64,000 bases of DNA, from contig NZ_JAFCLP010000009.1 in the NCBI RefSeq assembly GCF_018129405.1, positions 1 to 64,000 on the forward strand. Direction: 5' to 3'. Shown in pieces: positions 40,054 through 48,317 of this stretch. A program made the translations under genes and the position numbers. The number at the start of each line of letters is the position of its first letter. The stretch's first letter is position 1. The notes below the pieces were generated by a model. That model was not told the DNA's origin, did no database searches, and saw nothing but the letters and a program-made list of their open reading frames with translations. This stretch comes from Bradyrhizobium iriomotense. Its GTDB lineage: Bacteria; Pseudomonadota; Alphaproteobacteria; Rhizobiales; Xanthobacteraceae.

Positions 40054-41136
40054 ATGAGCATGAAATTCGACATCCAGCCCGCATCCAATCCGACGTCCGA
40101 AAAGGACCGTATCGCCAAGCTGGTGGACCCCGGCTTCGGGCGGGTGTTCACCGACCACATGGCGGTGGTCCGCTACAACCAGGCCAAGGGCGGCTGGTAC
40201 GAGGCACGCGTCGAGGCGCGCACCAACTTCCAGCTCGATCCGGCCGGCGCCGTCCTGCACTACGCGCAGGAGATTTTTGAAGGCCTCAAGGCCTACAAGC
40301 GCGACGACGGCGGCGTGAACCTGTTCCGCCCCGACGCCAATGCGCGCCGCTTCAGGGACTCGGCCGATCGCATGGCGATGGCGCAATTGCCCGAAGACGT
40401 CTTCATCGAGGCAGTCGAGCAGGTCGTGCGCATCGACCGCGCCTGGATGCCGGGCGGCGAGGGCAGCCTTTACCTGCGCCCCTTCATGATCGCGAGCGAG
40501 ACCTTCCTCGGCGTCAAGCCGTCGTCCGAATACATCTTCGCGGTGATTGCCTCGCCCGTTGGCTCATACTTCAAGGGCGGGCCTGCGCCGGTGTCGATCT
40601 GGGTCTCCGAGAACTACACGCGCGCCGCGATCGGCGGCACCGGCGCGGTGAAATGCGGTGGCAATTATGCCGCGAGCCTGCGCGCCCAGGCCGAAGCGAT
40701 TCAGCACGGCTGCGATCAGGTCGTCTTCCTCGATGCGGTCGAGCGCCGCTATATCGAGGAGCTCGGCGGCATGAACATCTTCTTCGTGTTCGACGACGGC
40801 TCGCTCTCGACGCCGCCGCTCGGCACGATCTTGCCGGGCATCACTCGCGACTCCATCATCGCGCTCGCGAAGGATGCCGGCAAGACCGTGCGCGAAGAAC
40901 CCTATTCGCTCGACCAGTGGCGCAAGGATGCGGCCTCAGGCAGGTTGAAGGAAGCGTTTGCCTGCGGCACCGCCGCCGTGATCTCGCCGATCGGCAAGGT
41001 GCGTTCGGTGAGCGGCGATTTCGAGATCTCGGGCGGCGCCGCCGGCCCCGTCGCCATGGGCCTGCGCAAGCAGCTCGTCGACATCCAGTACGGCCGCACC
41101 AACGATCCGCACAATTGGATCCGCAAGGTGTTTTGA
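40054..41136 (+). CDS. ilvE: Branched-chain amino acid aminotransferase
   Basis: 360 residues from ATG 40054, with GGGAGG ten bases upstream. The pyridoxal-phosphate Lys lies in GGTGAVKCGGNYAASL, characteristic of the class II BCAT (eukaryote-like) form. Other family landmarks are LHYAQEIFEGLKAY, YLRPFMIASETFLGVKPS, FVFDDGSLSTPPLGTILPGI and GEVFACGTAAVISPIG-like FACGTAAVISPIGKV. It performs the last step of isoleucine, leucine and valine synthesis and the first step of their breakdown in the cytoplasm. It is monocistronic and divergent from the PetPR-like operon. Confidence 0.94.
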   Translation: MSMKFDIQPASNPTSEKDRIAKLVDPGFGRVFTDHMAVVRYNQAKGGWYEARVEARTNFQLDPAGAVLHYAQEIFEGLKAYKRDDGGVNLFRPDANARRFRDSADRMAMAQLPEDVFIEAVEQVVRIDRAWMPGGEGSLYLRPFMIASETFLGVKPSSEYIFAVIASPVGSYFKGGPAPVSIWVSENYTRAAIGGTGAVKCGGNYAASLRAQAEAIQHGCDQVVFLDAVERRYIEELGGMNIFFVFDDGSLSTPPLGTILPGITRDSIIALAKDAGKTVREEPYSLDQWRKDAASGRLKEAFACGTAAVISPIGKVRSVSGDFEISGGAAGPVAMGLRKQLVDIQYGRTNDPHNWIRKVF

Positions 41137-41272
41137 TACGCGGTGAAAGCGTTTCCCCTCTCTCATGAGGAGAGGGGAAACGCGCAACGTTTGTGGCTTA
41201 TTGCGCACTGAACGTGCTGCTGCCGACATGCGACAAAGCCAGGACACAACAAGCATCCTGGACATCGCGAAC

Positions 41273-41797
41273 ATGGCATCCAAACTCTCCCAGCCCATGA
41301 AATGGGTGGTTCTCGCCGCCATAACCGGCGTCTGCATTTTCGGCATCCTGACCATAGGCCCCACGCCCGAGGTCGTCGCGCAAGATCGCTCGCCGATCGT
41401 CGACGTGCGCACCACCGACCCCGAGATGAATGCCGCGATCGCCCGCGCCCGCGGCACGCTGCCGACCTTCTGGGCCTCCTATGACGCGCCAAAACCGTCC
41501 GAGACCGGGCATGCCCTGAAAGTCCGCTTCTCGACCCGTAAGGGCGGCGAGCATATCTGGATCGGCGAGGTGAAGAAGCAGCCCGACGGGAGCTATTCCG
41601 GTCTGTTCGCCAACGAGCCGCGCGATCTGGCCGGCAAACGGGCAGGGGACAAGGTCGAGTTCGCTGAAGCCGACATCTCGGACTGGATGTTCATGCGCAA
41701 CGGCAAGATCGTCGGCGGCGAAACCATCAAGCCGACACTGAAGTCGCTGCCGAAGGCGGATGCGGATGCGCTGAGGGCAAGGATGGAGAAGCCGTAG
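41273..41797 (+). CDS. DUF2314 domain protein with N-terminal membrane anchor or signal
   Basis: 174 residues if ATG 41273 is used; an ATG at 41228 is also possible. The N-terminus [20 protein letters not shown] is a signal or membrane anchor. The DUF2314 (YegJ-like) body is [40 protein letters not shown] and [20 protein letters not shown] followed by ETIKP. The function of the family is unknown; members often occur with other small envelope proteins. It is preceded by GAGAGGGGAAACGC after the ilvE stop, so it may be cotranscribed. Confidence 0.82.
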   Translation: MASKLSQPMKWVVLAAITGVCIFGILTIGPTPEVVAQDRSPIVDVRTTDPEMNAAIARARGTLPTFWASYDAPKPSETGHALKVRFSTRKGGEHIWIGEVKKQPDGSYSGLFANEPRDLAGKRAGDKVEFAEADISDWMFMRNGKIVGGETIKPTLKSLPKADADALRARMEKP

Positions 41798-41808
41798 GGG
41801 CTGACGCC

Positions 41809-41888
41809 GTCATTCCGGGATGGTCCGAAGGACCAGACCCGGAATCTCGAGATTCCGGGTTCGATGCTGCGCATCGCCCCGGAATGAC
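41809..41888. repeat. Dispersed palindrome (CATTCCGGG..CTCGAGATTCCGGG family)
   Basis: GTCATTCCGGGATGGTCCGA at the left, CCCGGAATCTCGAGATTCCGGG as the inner palindrome and CGCCCCGGAATGAC at the right. Between DUF2314 and hisS, both rightward. Confidence 0.8.
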
Positions 41889-41964
41889 GCCGAGGCGGGC
41901 TGACTTGCGGCCCCCGGCTTGCCGCAGCGGTTGCCGCATCCCGCCCCGGCTGGTAAACGCCCGC

Positions 41965-43479
41965 ATGGCCGAGAAACCCAAAAAACCCCAGAAACTGAAG
42001 GCGCGCCTGCCGCGCGGGCTCGAGGATCGCGACCCCGCCGCGATCCGGGCGACGCGCGAGATGGTCGAGAAGATCCGCGCCGTCTACGAGCTCTACGGTT
42101 TCGAGCCGGTGGAGACGCCGGCGATGGAATTCACCGATGCGCTCGGAAAATTCCTGCCCGACCAGGACCGTCCGAACGAGGGCGTGTTCTCGTTCCAGGA
42201 CGACGACGAGCAATGGATCAGCCTGCGCTACGATCTGACCGCGCCGCTCGCCCGCTACGTCGCCGAGAATTTCGACACGCTGCCCAAGCCCTATCGCAGC
42301 TACCGCGCCGGCTACGTGTTCCGCAACGAGAAGCCCGGCCCCGGCCGCTTCCGCCAATTCATGCAGTTCGATGCCGACACGGTGGGCTCGGCGACGCCGG
42401 CGGCGGATGCCGAGATCTGCATGATGGCCGCCGACACGATGGAGGCGCTTGGCATCGCGCGCGGCTCCTATGTCGTGAAGGTCAACAACCGCAAGGTGCT
42501 CGACGGCGTTCTGGAGGCCATCGGCCTCGCCGGTGACGAGAATGCGGGCCGCAGGCTGACTGTGCTGCGCGCCATCGACAAGCTCGACAAGTTTTCCGCC
42601 GACGAGGTGCGCAAGCTGCTCGGTCCCGGACGATGGGATGGCGGCGAGGAAGGCAAGGGCGACTTCACGAAAGGCGCCAATCTGAGCGCGGCGGAGGCCG
42701 AAGTTGTTCTCGCCATCACCAAGCCGCGCGAGGATTGGAAGGAGGCGATTGCCGCCGCGGAAACCTATCTCGCCAAGAGCGAGGTTGGTCAGGCCGGCGT
42801 CAGCGAGCTGGAAGAAATCGCAAAACTGGTTACGGCGTCGGGCTACGGTGCAGACCGCATCAAGATCGATCCGTCCGTCGTGCGCGGCCTCGAATACTAC
42901 ACCGGCCCCGTCTACGAGGTTGAACTCCTGCTCGATACCAAGGACGAGAAGGGACGCCCGGTGCGCTTCGGCTCGGTCGGCGGTGGCGGGCGTTACGACG
43001 GTCTCGTCTCGCGCTTCCGCGGCGAGCCGGTGCCGGCGACCGGTTTCTCGATCGGCGTGTCCAGGCTGCAGGCGGCGCTGACGCTGCTCGGCAAGCTCGA
43101 CACGCGGCCCGAATTCGGCCCCGTCGTCGTTACCGTGTTCGATCGCGACCGCGTCGCGGACTATCAGAAGATGGTGGCAAGCTTGCGAGGTGCCGGCATC
43201 CGCGCCGAGCTCTATCTCGGCAATCCCAAGAACATGGGCAACCAGCTCAAATATGCCGACCGGCGCAACTCACCTTGCGTCATCATCCAGGGCTCGGATG
43301 AGAAGGCTCGCGGCGAGGTGCAGATCAAGGATCTGGTCGAAGGCGCGAAGGCAGCCGCCGCGATCGCCTCCAACCAGGAATGGCGCGAGACCCGACCGGC
43401 GCAGTTCTCGTGCAGCGAAGCCGATCTCGTCGCAAAAGTGCGTGAGGTGCTGGCGCGCCATGACGTGAGCTGGGGCTAG
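41965..43479 (+). CDS. hisS: Histidyl-tRNA synthetase
   Basis: 504 residues from ATG 41965 ([19 protein letters not shown]). It is class II, with motif 1 in [15 protein letters not shown], motif 2 in [20 protein letters not shown], the His-specific [16 protein letters not shown] and motif 3 in [11 protein letters not shown]...SIGVSRL. An extra loop around [18 protein letters not shown] is longer than in the E. coli protein. The C-terminal anticodon domain has [20 protein letters not shown]. It charges tRNA-His in the cytoplasm. Codons upstream of ATG 41965 are from the dispersed palindrome and are not family sequence. Confidence 0.95.
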   Translation: MAEKPKKPQKLKARLPRGLEDRDPAAIRATREMVEKIRAVYELYGFEPVETPAMEFTDALGKFLPDQDRPNEGVFSFQDDDEQWISLRYDLTAPLARYVAENFDTLPKPYRSYRAGYVFRNEKPGPGRFRQFMQFDADTVGSATPAADAEICMMAADTMEALGIARGSYVVKVNNRKVLDGVLEAIGLAGDENAGRRLTVLRAIDKLDKFSADEVRKLLGPGRWDGGEEGKGDFTKGANLSAAEAEVVLAITKPREDWKEAIAAAETYLAKSEVGQAGVSELEEIAKLVTASGYGADRIKIDPSVVRGLEYYTGPVYEVELLLDTKDEKGRPVRFGSVGGGGRYDGLVSRFRGEPVPATGFSIGVSRLQAALTLLGKLDTRPEFGPVVVTVFDRDRVADYQKMVASLRGAGIRAELYLGNPKNMGNQLKYADRRNSPCVIIQGSDEKARGEVQIKDLVEGAKAAAAIASNQEWRETRPAQFSCSEADLVAKVREVLARHDVSWG

Positions 43480-43492
43480 CCATTCGCTTCGA

Positions 43493-43605
43493 TCGTCATG
43501 CGCGGGCTTGACCCGCGCATCCATCTTCAAAATGATGGATTGCCGGGCCTACGCCCCGCCGAAGAGGCTTCGGCCTCGCAGGCGGGTCAAGCCCGGCAAT
43601 GACGA
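43493..43605. repeat. Dispersed palindrome (GCGCGGGCTTGACCCGCGC family)
   Basis: TCGTCATGCGCGGGCTTGAC opens the element and GTCAAGCCCGGCAATGACGA closes it. CCATC and GATGG halves, plus CTTCGGCCTCG, lie inside. It is between hisS and the tautomerase gene. Confidence 0.7.
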
Positions 43606-43637
43606 GTGGACGATGAACGAGCAGCAGGGAGACAACG

Positions 43638-43841
43638 ATGCCTGAGATCACCATCAGCATGGCCGAAGGCCGCACCGACGAGCAGAAGGCCGGCATGATG
43701 CGCGACATCACCCAGGCGCTGGTGAAGAATCTCGGCGTCGATGCCGATGCCGTCGTCATCCAGATCAACGAAGCCCCGCTCCGCCACAAGATGAAGGGCG
43801 GCAAGACCTTCGTGGAGCGCGCCGCGGCGGCGAAGAAGTAG
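43638..43841 (+). CDS. 4-oxalocrotonate tautomerase family protein
   Basis: 67 residues. After removal of Met, the catalytic Pro1 would lead PEITISMAEGRTDEQKAGMM. Arg at the RHK position lies in IQINEAPLRHKMKGGKTF. Length and layout match 4-oxalocrotonate tautomerases such as XylH, PraC and YwhB, which convert 2-hydroxymuconate to its keto form. No catechol meta-pathway genes surround it, so it may be a general dienol tautomerase. GGGAG is seven bases before the ATG. Confidence 0.88.
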   Translation: MPEITISMAEGRTDEQKAGMMRDITQALVKNLGVDADAVVIQINEAPLRHKMKGGKTFVERAAAAKK

Positions 43842-43867
43842 GCGCTGCTGGCGCGACAATCACCGCC

Positions 43868-43914
43868 GTCGTCCCGGATCTGCGCGCGCTTAGGGCGCGC
43901 TTGTCCGGGACGAC
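43868..43914. repeat. Short dispersed palindrome (GTCGTCCCGGATCTGCGCGC family)
   Basis: GTCGTCCCGG is answered by CCGGGACGAC, and GCGCGCTTAGGGCGCGC forms the inner hairpin. The right half of the element at 45171-45315 (CCGGATCTGCGCGCTTTGGG) is the same sequence. Confidence 0.75.
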
Positions 43915-43928
43915 GCCGAGCAAGCACC

Positions 43929-44321
43929 ATGGACGCACGCGACTTCATCAAAATCGGCATGAGCGCCGAGCGCACGCTGGTGGTGCCGGCCGAGCGCACG
44001 GTCGGGCATTTCGTGCCCGGCATGCCTTTTGTCTATGCGACGCCGATGATGATTCTGGAGATGGAGATGACGTCCGGCGACGCGATCCGCGCCGCGCTTC
44101 AGCCGGGCTGGGTCACCGTCGGTACCGAGGTCGACATTCGTCATCTTGCAGCCGCTCTCGTCGGCGCGACGGTGCGCACCACCGCAAAAGTGGTCGCCGT
44201 CGAGCGCCGCGTCATCCGCTTCGAGGTCGAGGCATTCGAGGGCACACGCAAGCTCGGCGAAGGCCGCCATGCGCGCGGGCTCATCAATGTCGAGACGTTC
44301 AACAAGCGGCTGGGGGTGTAG
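43929..44321 (+). CDS. Hot-dog thioesterase, FlK (fluoroacetyl-CoA thioesterase) superfamily
   Basis: 130 residues with a single hot-dog fold. Thr38, Glu46 and His72 (YATP, MEMTSG and DIRHLA) have the same spacing, eight and 26 residues, as Thr42, Glu50 and His76 of FlK from Streptomyces cattleya. VTVGTEVDIRH, VVAVERRVIRFEVEAFEG and LGEGRHARGLINVETFNKR also match. FlK's lid segment with Phe36, which gives its preference for fluoroacetyl-CoA, is about six residues shorter here, so ordinary short acyl-CoA substrates are more likely. It converges on proC with only three bases between the stops. Confidence 0.8.
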   Translation: MDARDFIKIGMSAERTLVVPAERTVGHFVPGMPFVYATPMMILEMEMTSGDAIRAALQPGWVTVGTEVDIRHLAAALVGATVRTTAKVVAVERRVIRFEVEAFEGTRKLGEGRHARGLINVETFNKRLGV

Positions 44322-44324
44322 CCG

Positions 44325-45149
44325 CTACTTCGCCAATTCCTTCGACCGCTTCGTCGCGGCCGCGATCGCGCGGATCATCAAGTCGCGCAGACCCGGCTCG
44401 CCCATCAGCACGCCGAGCGCCGCCGCCGTGGTGCCGCCGGGCGAGGTGACGTTCTGGCGCAGCGTGGCGGAGGGAAGATCCGACTGGTGCAGCAGTTCGC
44501 CGGAGCCGGCGACGGTCTCGCGCGCGAGCTTGGTTGCGAGCGCCTCGGGCAATCCCGCTTCGACGCCGGCCCGCGCGAGCTCTTCGGCGAGCAGGAACAC
44601 ATAGGCCGGGCCCGAGCCGGAGACGGCGGTCACCGCGTCCATCAGGCCTTCGTCCTCGACCCATTCGACCGAGCCGGTGGCGCGCAGCAGCGCATCGGCC
44701 ACCGCGCGCTGGGCGGCGCTGACGGTCTTCGCCGCAACGGCGACGGTGATGCCGCGGCCGATCGCGGCCGGCGTGTTCGGCATCGCGCGCACCACGGCGC
44801 CGCCGCAGACCTCCTCGAGCGAGGCGATCGTGGTTCCCGCCATGATCGAGACCACCGAGGTCCTGTCCGAGACGAACGCTTTCAATTTGGCGCCGGCCTC
44901 GCGGAACATCTGCGGCTTCACCGCGACGACCAGCGTTTCGACCGTGCCCGCCGTCGTCGCATCGGGATTGAGCGCAACGCCCTTGGCGGCAAGCGCCGTG
45001 ATCTCGGGCGAGAGATGCGGATCGATCACCGCGACGCGGCGCGGGTCGAGCCCGCCCGCCAGCCATCCGGTCAGCATCGCGCCGCCCATCTTGCCGGCGC
45101 CGGCGAGCAGGATGGTGCCGGTGATGTTTTGAAGGGTGTTGTTTGCCAC
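44325..45149 (-). CDS. proC: Pyrroline-5-carboxylate reductase
   Basis: 274 residues starting at GTG 45149 (MANNTLQNITGTIL). The NAD(P)H Rossmann motif is LLAGAGKMGGAMLTGWL. The family signature near the C-terminus is ELARAGVEAGLPEALATKLA followed by TVAGSG. VRAMPNTPAAIGRG and AVSGSGPAYVF are further proC hallmarks. It reduces pyrroline-5-carboxylate to proline. An earlier in-frame start inside the upstream dispersed repeat would add residues (VMGPGLRRDD) that are translated repeat, not protein. It is preceded by the repeat at 45171, then by the YbjN gene on the same strand. Confidence 0.9.
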   Translation of the reverse strand: MANNTLQNITGTILLAGAGKMGGAMLTGWLAGGLDPRRVAVIDPHLSPEITALAAKGVALNPDATTAGTVETLVVAVKPQMFREAGAKLKAFVSDRTSVVSIMAGTTIASLEEVCGGAVVRAMPNTPAAIGRGITVAVAAKTVSAAQRAVADALLRATGSVEWVEDEGLMDAVTAVSGSGPAYVFLLAEELARAGVEAGLPEALATKLARETVAGSGELLHQSDLPSATLRQNVTSPGGTTAAALGVLMGEPGLRDLMIRAIAAATKRSKELAK

Positions 45150-45170
45150 TGTGGTCACCACAAGCTTGGT

Positions 45171-45315
45171 GTCGTCCCGGCGAAGGCCGGGACCCATAAC
45201 CACAGGCGGTTCTAATGGACGGAGAGCAGAGCAACAAGCATCGTGCGATACGGCGAAATCACGCGGTATGGGTCCCGGATCTGCGCGCGCTTTGGGCGCG
45301 CTTGTCCGGGACGAC
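45171..45315. repeat. Composite dispersed palindrome
   Basis: The left part, GTCGTCCCGGCGAAGGCCGG, belongs to the family at 6938 and 15575. The right part, GGTCCCGGATCTGCGCGCTT to GTCCGGGACGAC, belongs to the family at 43868. The two families therefore appear fused in one element between the YbjN gene and proC. Confidence 0.7.
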
Positions 45316-45335
45316 GTTTGGGAGCGAGGAGAGCC

Positions 45336-45836
45336 CTACGCCTCTCCCACCGTGTCGAACATCGCCGCGTCCATCGCCTCGGTGGTGGTCTTGCCCGCCC
45401 ACACCACGAACTGGAACGCCGGAAAGTAGCGCTCGCAGGCGTGGATGGCGCCGGCGAGCATGGCCTCGCATTGCGCGGGCGAGGCGGTGAGGCCGCCCGG
45501 CAGCACCAGCGCCTGGCGGTGCATGACCATGCCGGTGTTGGTCCACAAATCGAAATGGCCGACCCACAATTGCTCGTTGACGGCGGCGACGAGCCGCTGC
45601 ACTTCGCTGCGCCGCGCGAGCGGAATCTTCATGTCGAACGCGCAGGCAAGATGCAGCGCCTCGATCTCGCCCATCCAGGTGAAGGAGAGCTGGTAGTCGG
45701 TCCATTGTCCCTTCGAGACGATCGTGAGCTCGTCTTCGCCGGAGCGTTCGAACGGCCAGTTGTTGCTGGCAGCGATATCCTCGACCACCGCGAGCGGGTG
45801 GTTCTTGGAATCGATAGTGCCTTCGAGCAGGGACAT
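45336..45836 (-). CDS. YbjN domain protein
   Basis: 166 residues from ATG 45836 (MSLLEGTIDSKNHPLAVVED). A YbjN/type III secretion chaperone-like alpha-beta fold is suggested by WPFERSGEDELTIVSKGQWT, DYQLSFTWMGEIEALHLACA and FDMKIP, with VNEQLWVGHFDLWTNTGMVM and HRQALVLPGG. Members of this family are regulators or chaperones of unknown precise target. The frame continues 14 codons upstream but without a ribosome-binding site. It precedes proC on the same strand, a neighbourhood often seen in Rhizobiales. Confidence 0.82.
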   Translation of the reverse strand: MSLLEGTIDSKNHPLAVVEDIAASNNWPFERSGEDELTIVSKGQWTDYQLSFTWMGEIEALHLACAFDMKIPLARRSEVQRLVAAVNEQLWVGHFDLWTNTGMVMHRQALVLPGGLTASPAQCEAMLAGAIHACERYFPAFQFVVWAGKTTTEAMDAAMFDTVGEA

Positions 45837-46275
45837 GCCGTCTCGACCTCTTGCCTTCTTGTTGTCGTTGATACGCACGCGGTTCGGCCCGGCGCGCGCT
45901 CCCTAAACGCTACGGCGATCCCCTCGGATCAGCGCGGGCCTGTCGCGGATCAAGTGATGTGATTTGCGGAATCTGCGCAACGGGGTCCCGAGTCCGTCCA
46001 CAAGCCAGGACTCGTTCGTCCACAGCTCATCTCCGCCACAATTCTTAACGCAGAGAACAAACCGGAATCAGATCGACTGGCCCTGGCTGCATTCCGTGTG
46101 CCGGAGCCTCCTTGCGGGGCCGGATCGGTCCCGCCTGTTCGATGACCTACTTTGTCGAATTTTCGCAGAGTTTCGCCCTCACGTCATAGGCACATGCGTA
46201 GTACCCATAAGGAAGGTCCTTGCTGGCCGTCTCCCTGTTCGTCATAATTCGGAATAGTCCACCCATAACGGGTGG
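45837..46275. other. Non-coding region upstream of the FMN riboswitch
   Basis: About 440 bases lie between the YbjN gene (leftward) and the riboswitch. The final 90 bases are AT-richer (GTCATAATTCGGAATAGTCC) and should contain the ribH promoter. An inverted CCACCCATAACGGGTGG overlaps the riboswitch start. An open frame at 45964-46257 on the plus strand has no ribosome-binding site or protein-like composition and I do not call it a gene. Confidence 0.5.
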
Positions 46276-46430
46276 ATAAGTTCTCAGGGCGGGGTGAAAG
46301 TCCCCACCGGCGGTAAGGGCCGAAAGGCCTAAGCCCGCGAGCGCCTTCCGTGAGGGGTATCCCGAAGGGAAGGGTCAGCAGATTCGGTGCAACTCCGAAG
46401 CCGACGGTTAAAGTCCGGATGAAAGAGAAC
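46276..46430 (+). promoter_or_regulatory. FMN riboswitch (RFN element)
   Basis: All conserved blocks of the RFN element are present in order. TTCTCAGGGCGGGGTGAAAG and TCCCCACCGGCGGTAAGGGC are followed by the AGCCCGCGAGCG block. A variable hairpin region comes next (CCTTCCGTGAGGGG), then GGTCAGCAGATTCGGTGCAA, CTCCGAAGCCGACGGTTAAA and GTCCGGATGAAAGAGAAC, which closes on the start. It senses FMN and controls the ribH gene 80 bases downstream. A CGCATC/GATGCG hairpin at 46444-46460 follows, but its T run is short, so control is more likely at translation. Confidence 0.95.
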
Positions 46431-46512
46431 GGTCGGTGGCGGACGCATCGCAAGGATGCGGCTGTTTGTCGTTCCGTGTGCCCTGATTCTGGTCCTTAAA
46501 CCGAGGAAAGCC

Positions 46513-47079
46513 ATGAATCAGATGCTGCAAGATCCCCAAGCCGAAACTTCCCAGACACAGCCGCCGCCGGTTCCCGTGGACCCGCCGCCGGTACCCGCGC
46601 ATCCGCGCTTCGCCAAACCGCAGCGGGTGGCCTTCGTGCAGGCCTGCTGGCACCGCGACGTGGTCGAGGAGGCTCGCATCGCCTTCATGAAGGAAGCCGA
46701 GGCGCGTCACCTCACCCATGTCGACGTGTTCGAGGTGCCGGGCTCGTTCGAGATCCCGCTGCACGCACAGGTGCTCGCCAAGACGCGGCGCTACACCGCG
46801 ATCGTCGCCGCCGGCCTCGTCGTCGACGGCGGCATCTATCGGCACGAGTTCGTCGCCGACACCGTGATCAAGGCGCTGATGGACGTTCAGTTGCGCACGG
46901 AGGTGCCGGTGTTCTCCGCGGTGCTGACGCCGCAGCAATTCCACGAGACCGAGGTGCACTACGATTTCTTCCGCAGGCATTTTGCGATCAAGGGCGTCGA
47001 GGTCGCGGCAGCGTGTGCGGAGACGTTGCACGGCCTCGAGCGCCTGCGCGGCCAGGTCGCGGCGGGGATCGTGGGGTAG
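46513..47079 (+). CDS. ribH: 6,7-dimethyl-8-ribityllumazine synthase, type II (RibH2-like)
   Basis: 188 residues from ATG 46513 (GAGGAAAG upstream). A Pro/Gln-rich N-terminal arm (about 35 residues, PPPVPVDPPPVPAHPRF) precedes the lumazine synthase core: VAFVQACWHRDVVEEARIAF, VDVFEVPGSFEIPLHAQVLA, VVDGGIYRHEFVADTVIKAL and FHETEVHYDFF. The His in GGIYRHEFV is the catalytic histidine position. The TEVHYDFF ending and the absence of the usual GVVIRGxTxHF are as in Brucella RibH2, the decameric type II enzyme. It condenses the diaminouracil with 3,4-dihydroxybutanone-phosphate in riboflavin synthesis. FMN feedback comes from the riboswitch in its leader. Confidence 0.92.
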   Translation: MNQMLQDPQAETSQTQPPPVPVDPPPVPAHPRFAKPQRVAFVQACWHRDVVEEARIAFMKEAEARHLTHVDVFEVPGSFEIPLHAQVLAKTRRYTAIVAAGLVVDGGIYRHEFVADTVIKALMDVQLRTEVPVFSAVLTPQQFHETEVHYDFFRRHFAIKGVEVAAACAETLHGLERLRGQVAAGIVG

Positions 47080-47087
47080 GGTCTGAA

Positions 47088-47166
47088 GTCATTCCGGGGC
47101 TCGCGTAGCGAGAACCCGGAATCTCGAGATTCCGGGTTCGGCGCTATCGCGCCGCCCCGGAATGAC
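47088..47166. repeat. Dispersed palindrome (CATTCCGGGG..CTCGAGATTCCGGG family)
   Basis: GTCATTCCGGGGCTCGCGTAG, the inner CCCGGAATCTCGAGATTCCGGG and a closing CGCCCCGGAATGAC. Between the convergent ribH and prs genes. Confidence 0.8.
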
Positions 47167-47170
47167 GGCG

Positions 47171-48124
47171 TTAGTCGAACAGGCTCGACACCGACTCTTC
47201 CGCCGCCGTGCGCGCGATCGCGTCCGAGATCAGGCTGGCGATCGGCAGCGTGCGGATGTTCGGCGCCTTGGTCACCGCTTCGGTCGGCAGGATCGAGTCG
47301 GTGATCACGAGCTCTTTCAGCTTCGAGCCGGAGATGCGGGCGGCCGCGCCGCCCGAGAGCACGCCATGGGTGATGTAGGCGTAGACGTCCTTGGCGCCCT
47401 TGGCGATCAGTGCATCCGCCGCGTTCACCAGCGTGCCGCCGGAATCGACGATGTCGTCGACCAGGATACAGCTGTAGCCGGAGACGTCGCCGATCACGTT
47501 CATGACTTCGGATTCACCCGGACGCTCGCGGCGCTTGTCGACGATCGCGAGCGGGGTGTTGATGCGCTTGGCGAGGCCGCGGGCACGGGCCACGCCGCCG
47601 ACGTCGGGCGATACCACCATCACCTTGCCGAGGTCGAAACGTTCGCGGATGTCGCGCACCATCAGGGGGGCGGCGAACAAATTGTCGGTCGGGATATCGA
47701 AGAAGCCCTGGATCTGGCCGGCATGCAGGTCGAGCGTCATGACGCGGTCGACGCCGGCATGGGTGATCAGATTGGCGACGAGCTTGGCCGAGATCGGGGT
47801 GCGCGAGCCGGAGCGGCGGTCCTGCCTGGCATAGCCGAAATAGGGGATCACTGCAGTGATGCGGCGCGCCGAGGAGCGGCGCAGCGCGTCGGTGATGATC
47901 AGCAGCTCCATCAGATTGTCATTCGCAGGAAACGAGGTCGACTGGATGATAAAGGCATCCGAGCCGCGGATGTTCTCCTGGACCTCGACGAAGATCTCCA
48001 TGTCGGCGAAGCGCCGGACTACCGCCTTGGTCAGCGGCATGTTGAGCCCCTGCGCGATGGCCTGGGCGAGTGCCGGATTGGAGTTGCCGGCGACGAGCTT
48101 GATGGAGCCGTTCTTGGCCGACAT
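47171..48124 (-). CDS. prs: Ribose-phosphate pyrophosphokinase
   Basis: 317 residues from ATG 48124 ([20 protein letters not shown]); upstream in-frame codons lack family sequence. The Mg-PRPP site and catalytic loop are visible as [20 protein letters not shown] and [20 protein letters not shown], with [19 protein letters not shown] and CGLRRGSS-type regulatory residues in GRDxxSGSRTPI ([12 protein letters not shown]). It makes PRPP from ribose 5-phosphate and ATP for purine, pyrimidine, histidine, tryptophan and NAD synthesis. Transcribed toward ribH. Confidence 0.95.
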   Translation of the reverse strand: MSAKNGSIKLVAGNSNPALAQAIAQGLNMPLTKAVVRRFADMEIFVEVQENIRGSDAFIIQSTSFPANDNLMELLIITDALRRSSARRITAVIPYFGYARQDRRSGSRTPISAKLVANLITHAGVDRVMTLDLHAGQIQGFFDIPTDNLFAAPLMVRDIRERFDLGKVMVVSPDVGGVARARGLAKRINTPLAIVDKRRERPGESEVMNVIGDVSGYSCILVDDIVDSGGTLVNAADALIAKGAKDVYAYITHGVLSGGAAARISGSKLKELVITDSILPTEAVTKAPNIRTLPIASLISDAIARTAAEESVSSLFD

Positions 48125-48317
48125 GGACGCTTCCTCCCGCGCTTTGCTGGATACGACGTTCAACATCAGAAAATACCCACTGGGAGCACGGTTACGACGG
48201 GCGAGGAAATATCAGGCCGGGGGCCGCAATGGCAACCCGGGATGCTACGTTTTCCCTTTGAAATCCTGAGTCCGGCCAACGGCTTGGCCGCAAACTGAGC
48301 CCGTGGTTTAGCGGGGG

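Noticed and set aside
288-44321. A fluoroacetate-resistance cluster made of the dehalogenase-like hydrolase and the FlK-fold thioesterase
   Set aside because: The genes are about 43 kb apart with housekeeping genes between, and the thioesterase lacks the full FlK lid.
45964-46257. A 97-codon frame before the FMN riboswitch
   Set aside because: No ribosome-binding site, unusual composition, and it sits where the ribH promoter should be.
46444-46465. Intrinsic terminator after the FMN aptamer
   Set aside because: CGCATC/GATGCG is short and only TGTTT follows, too weak for a terminator.
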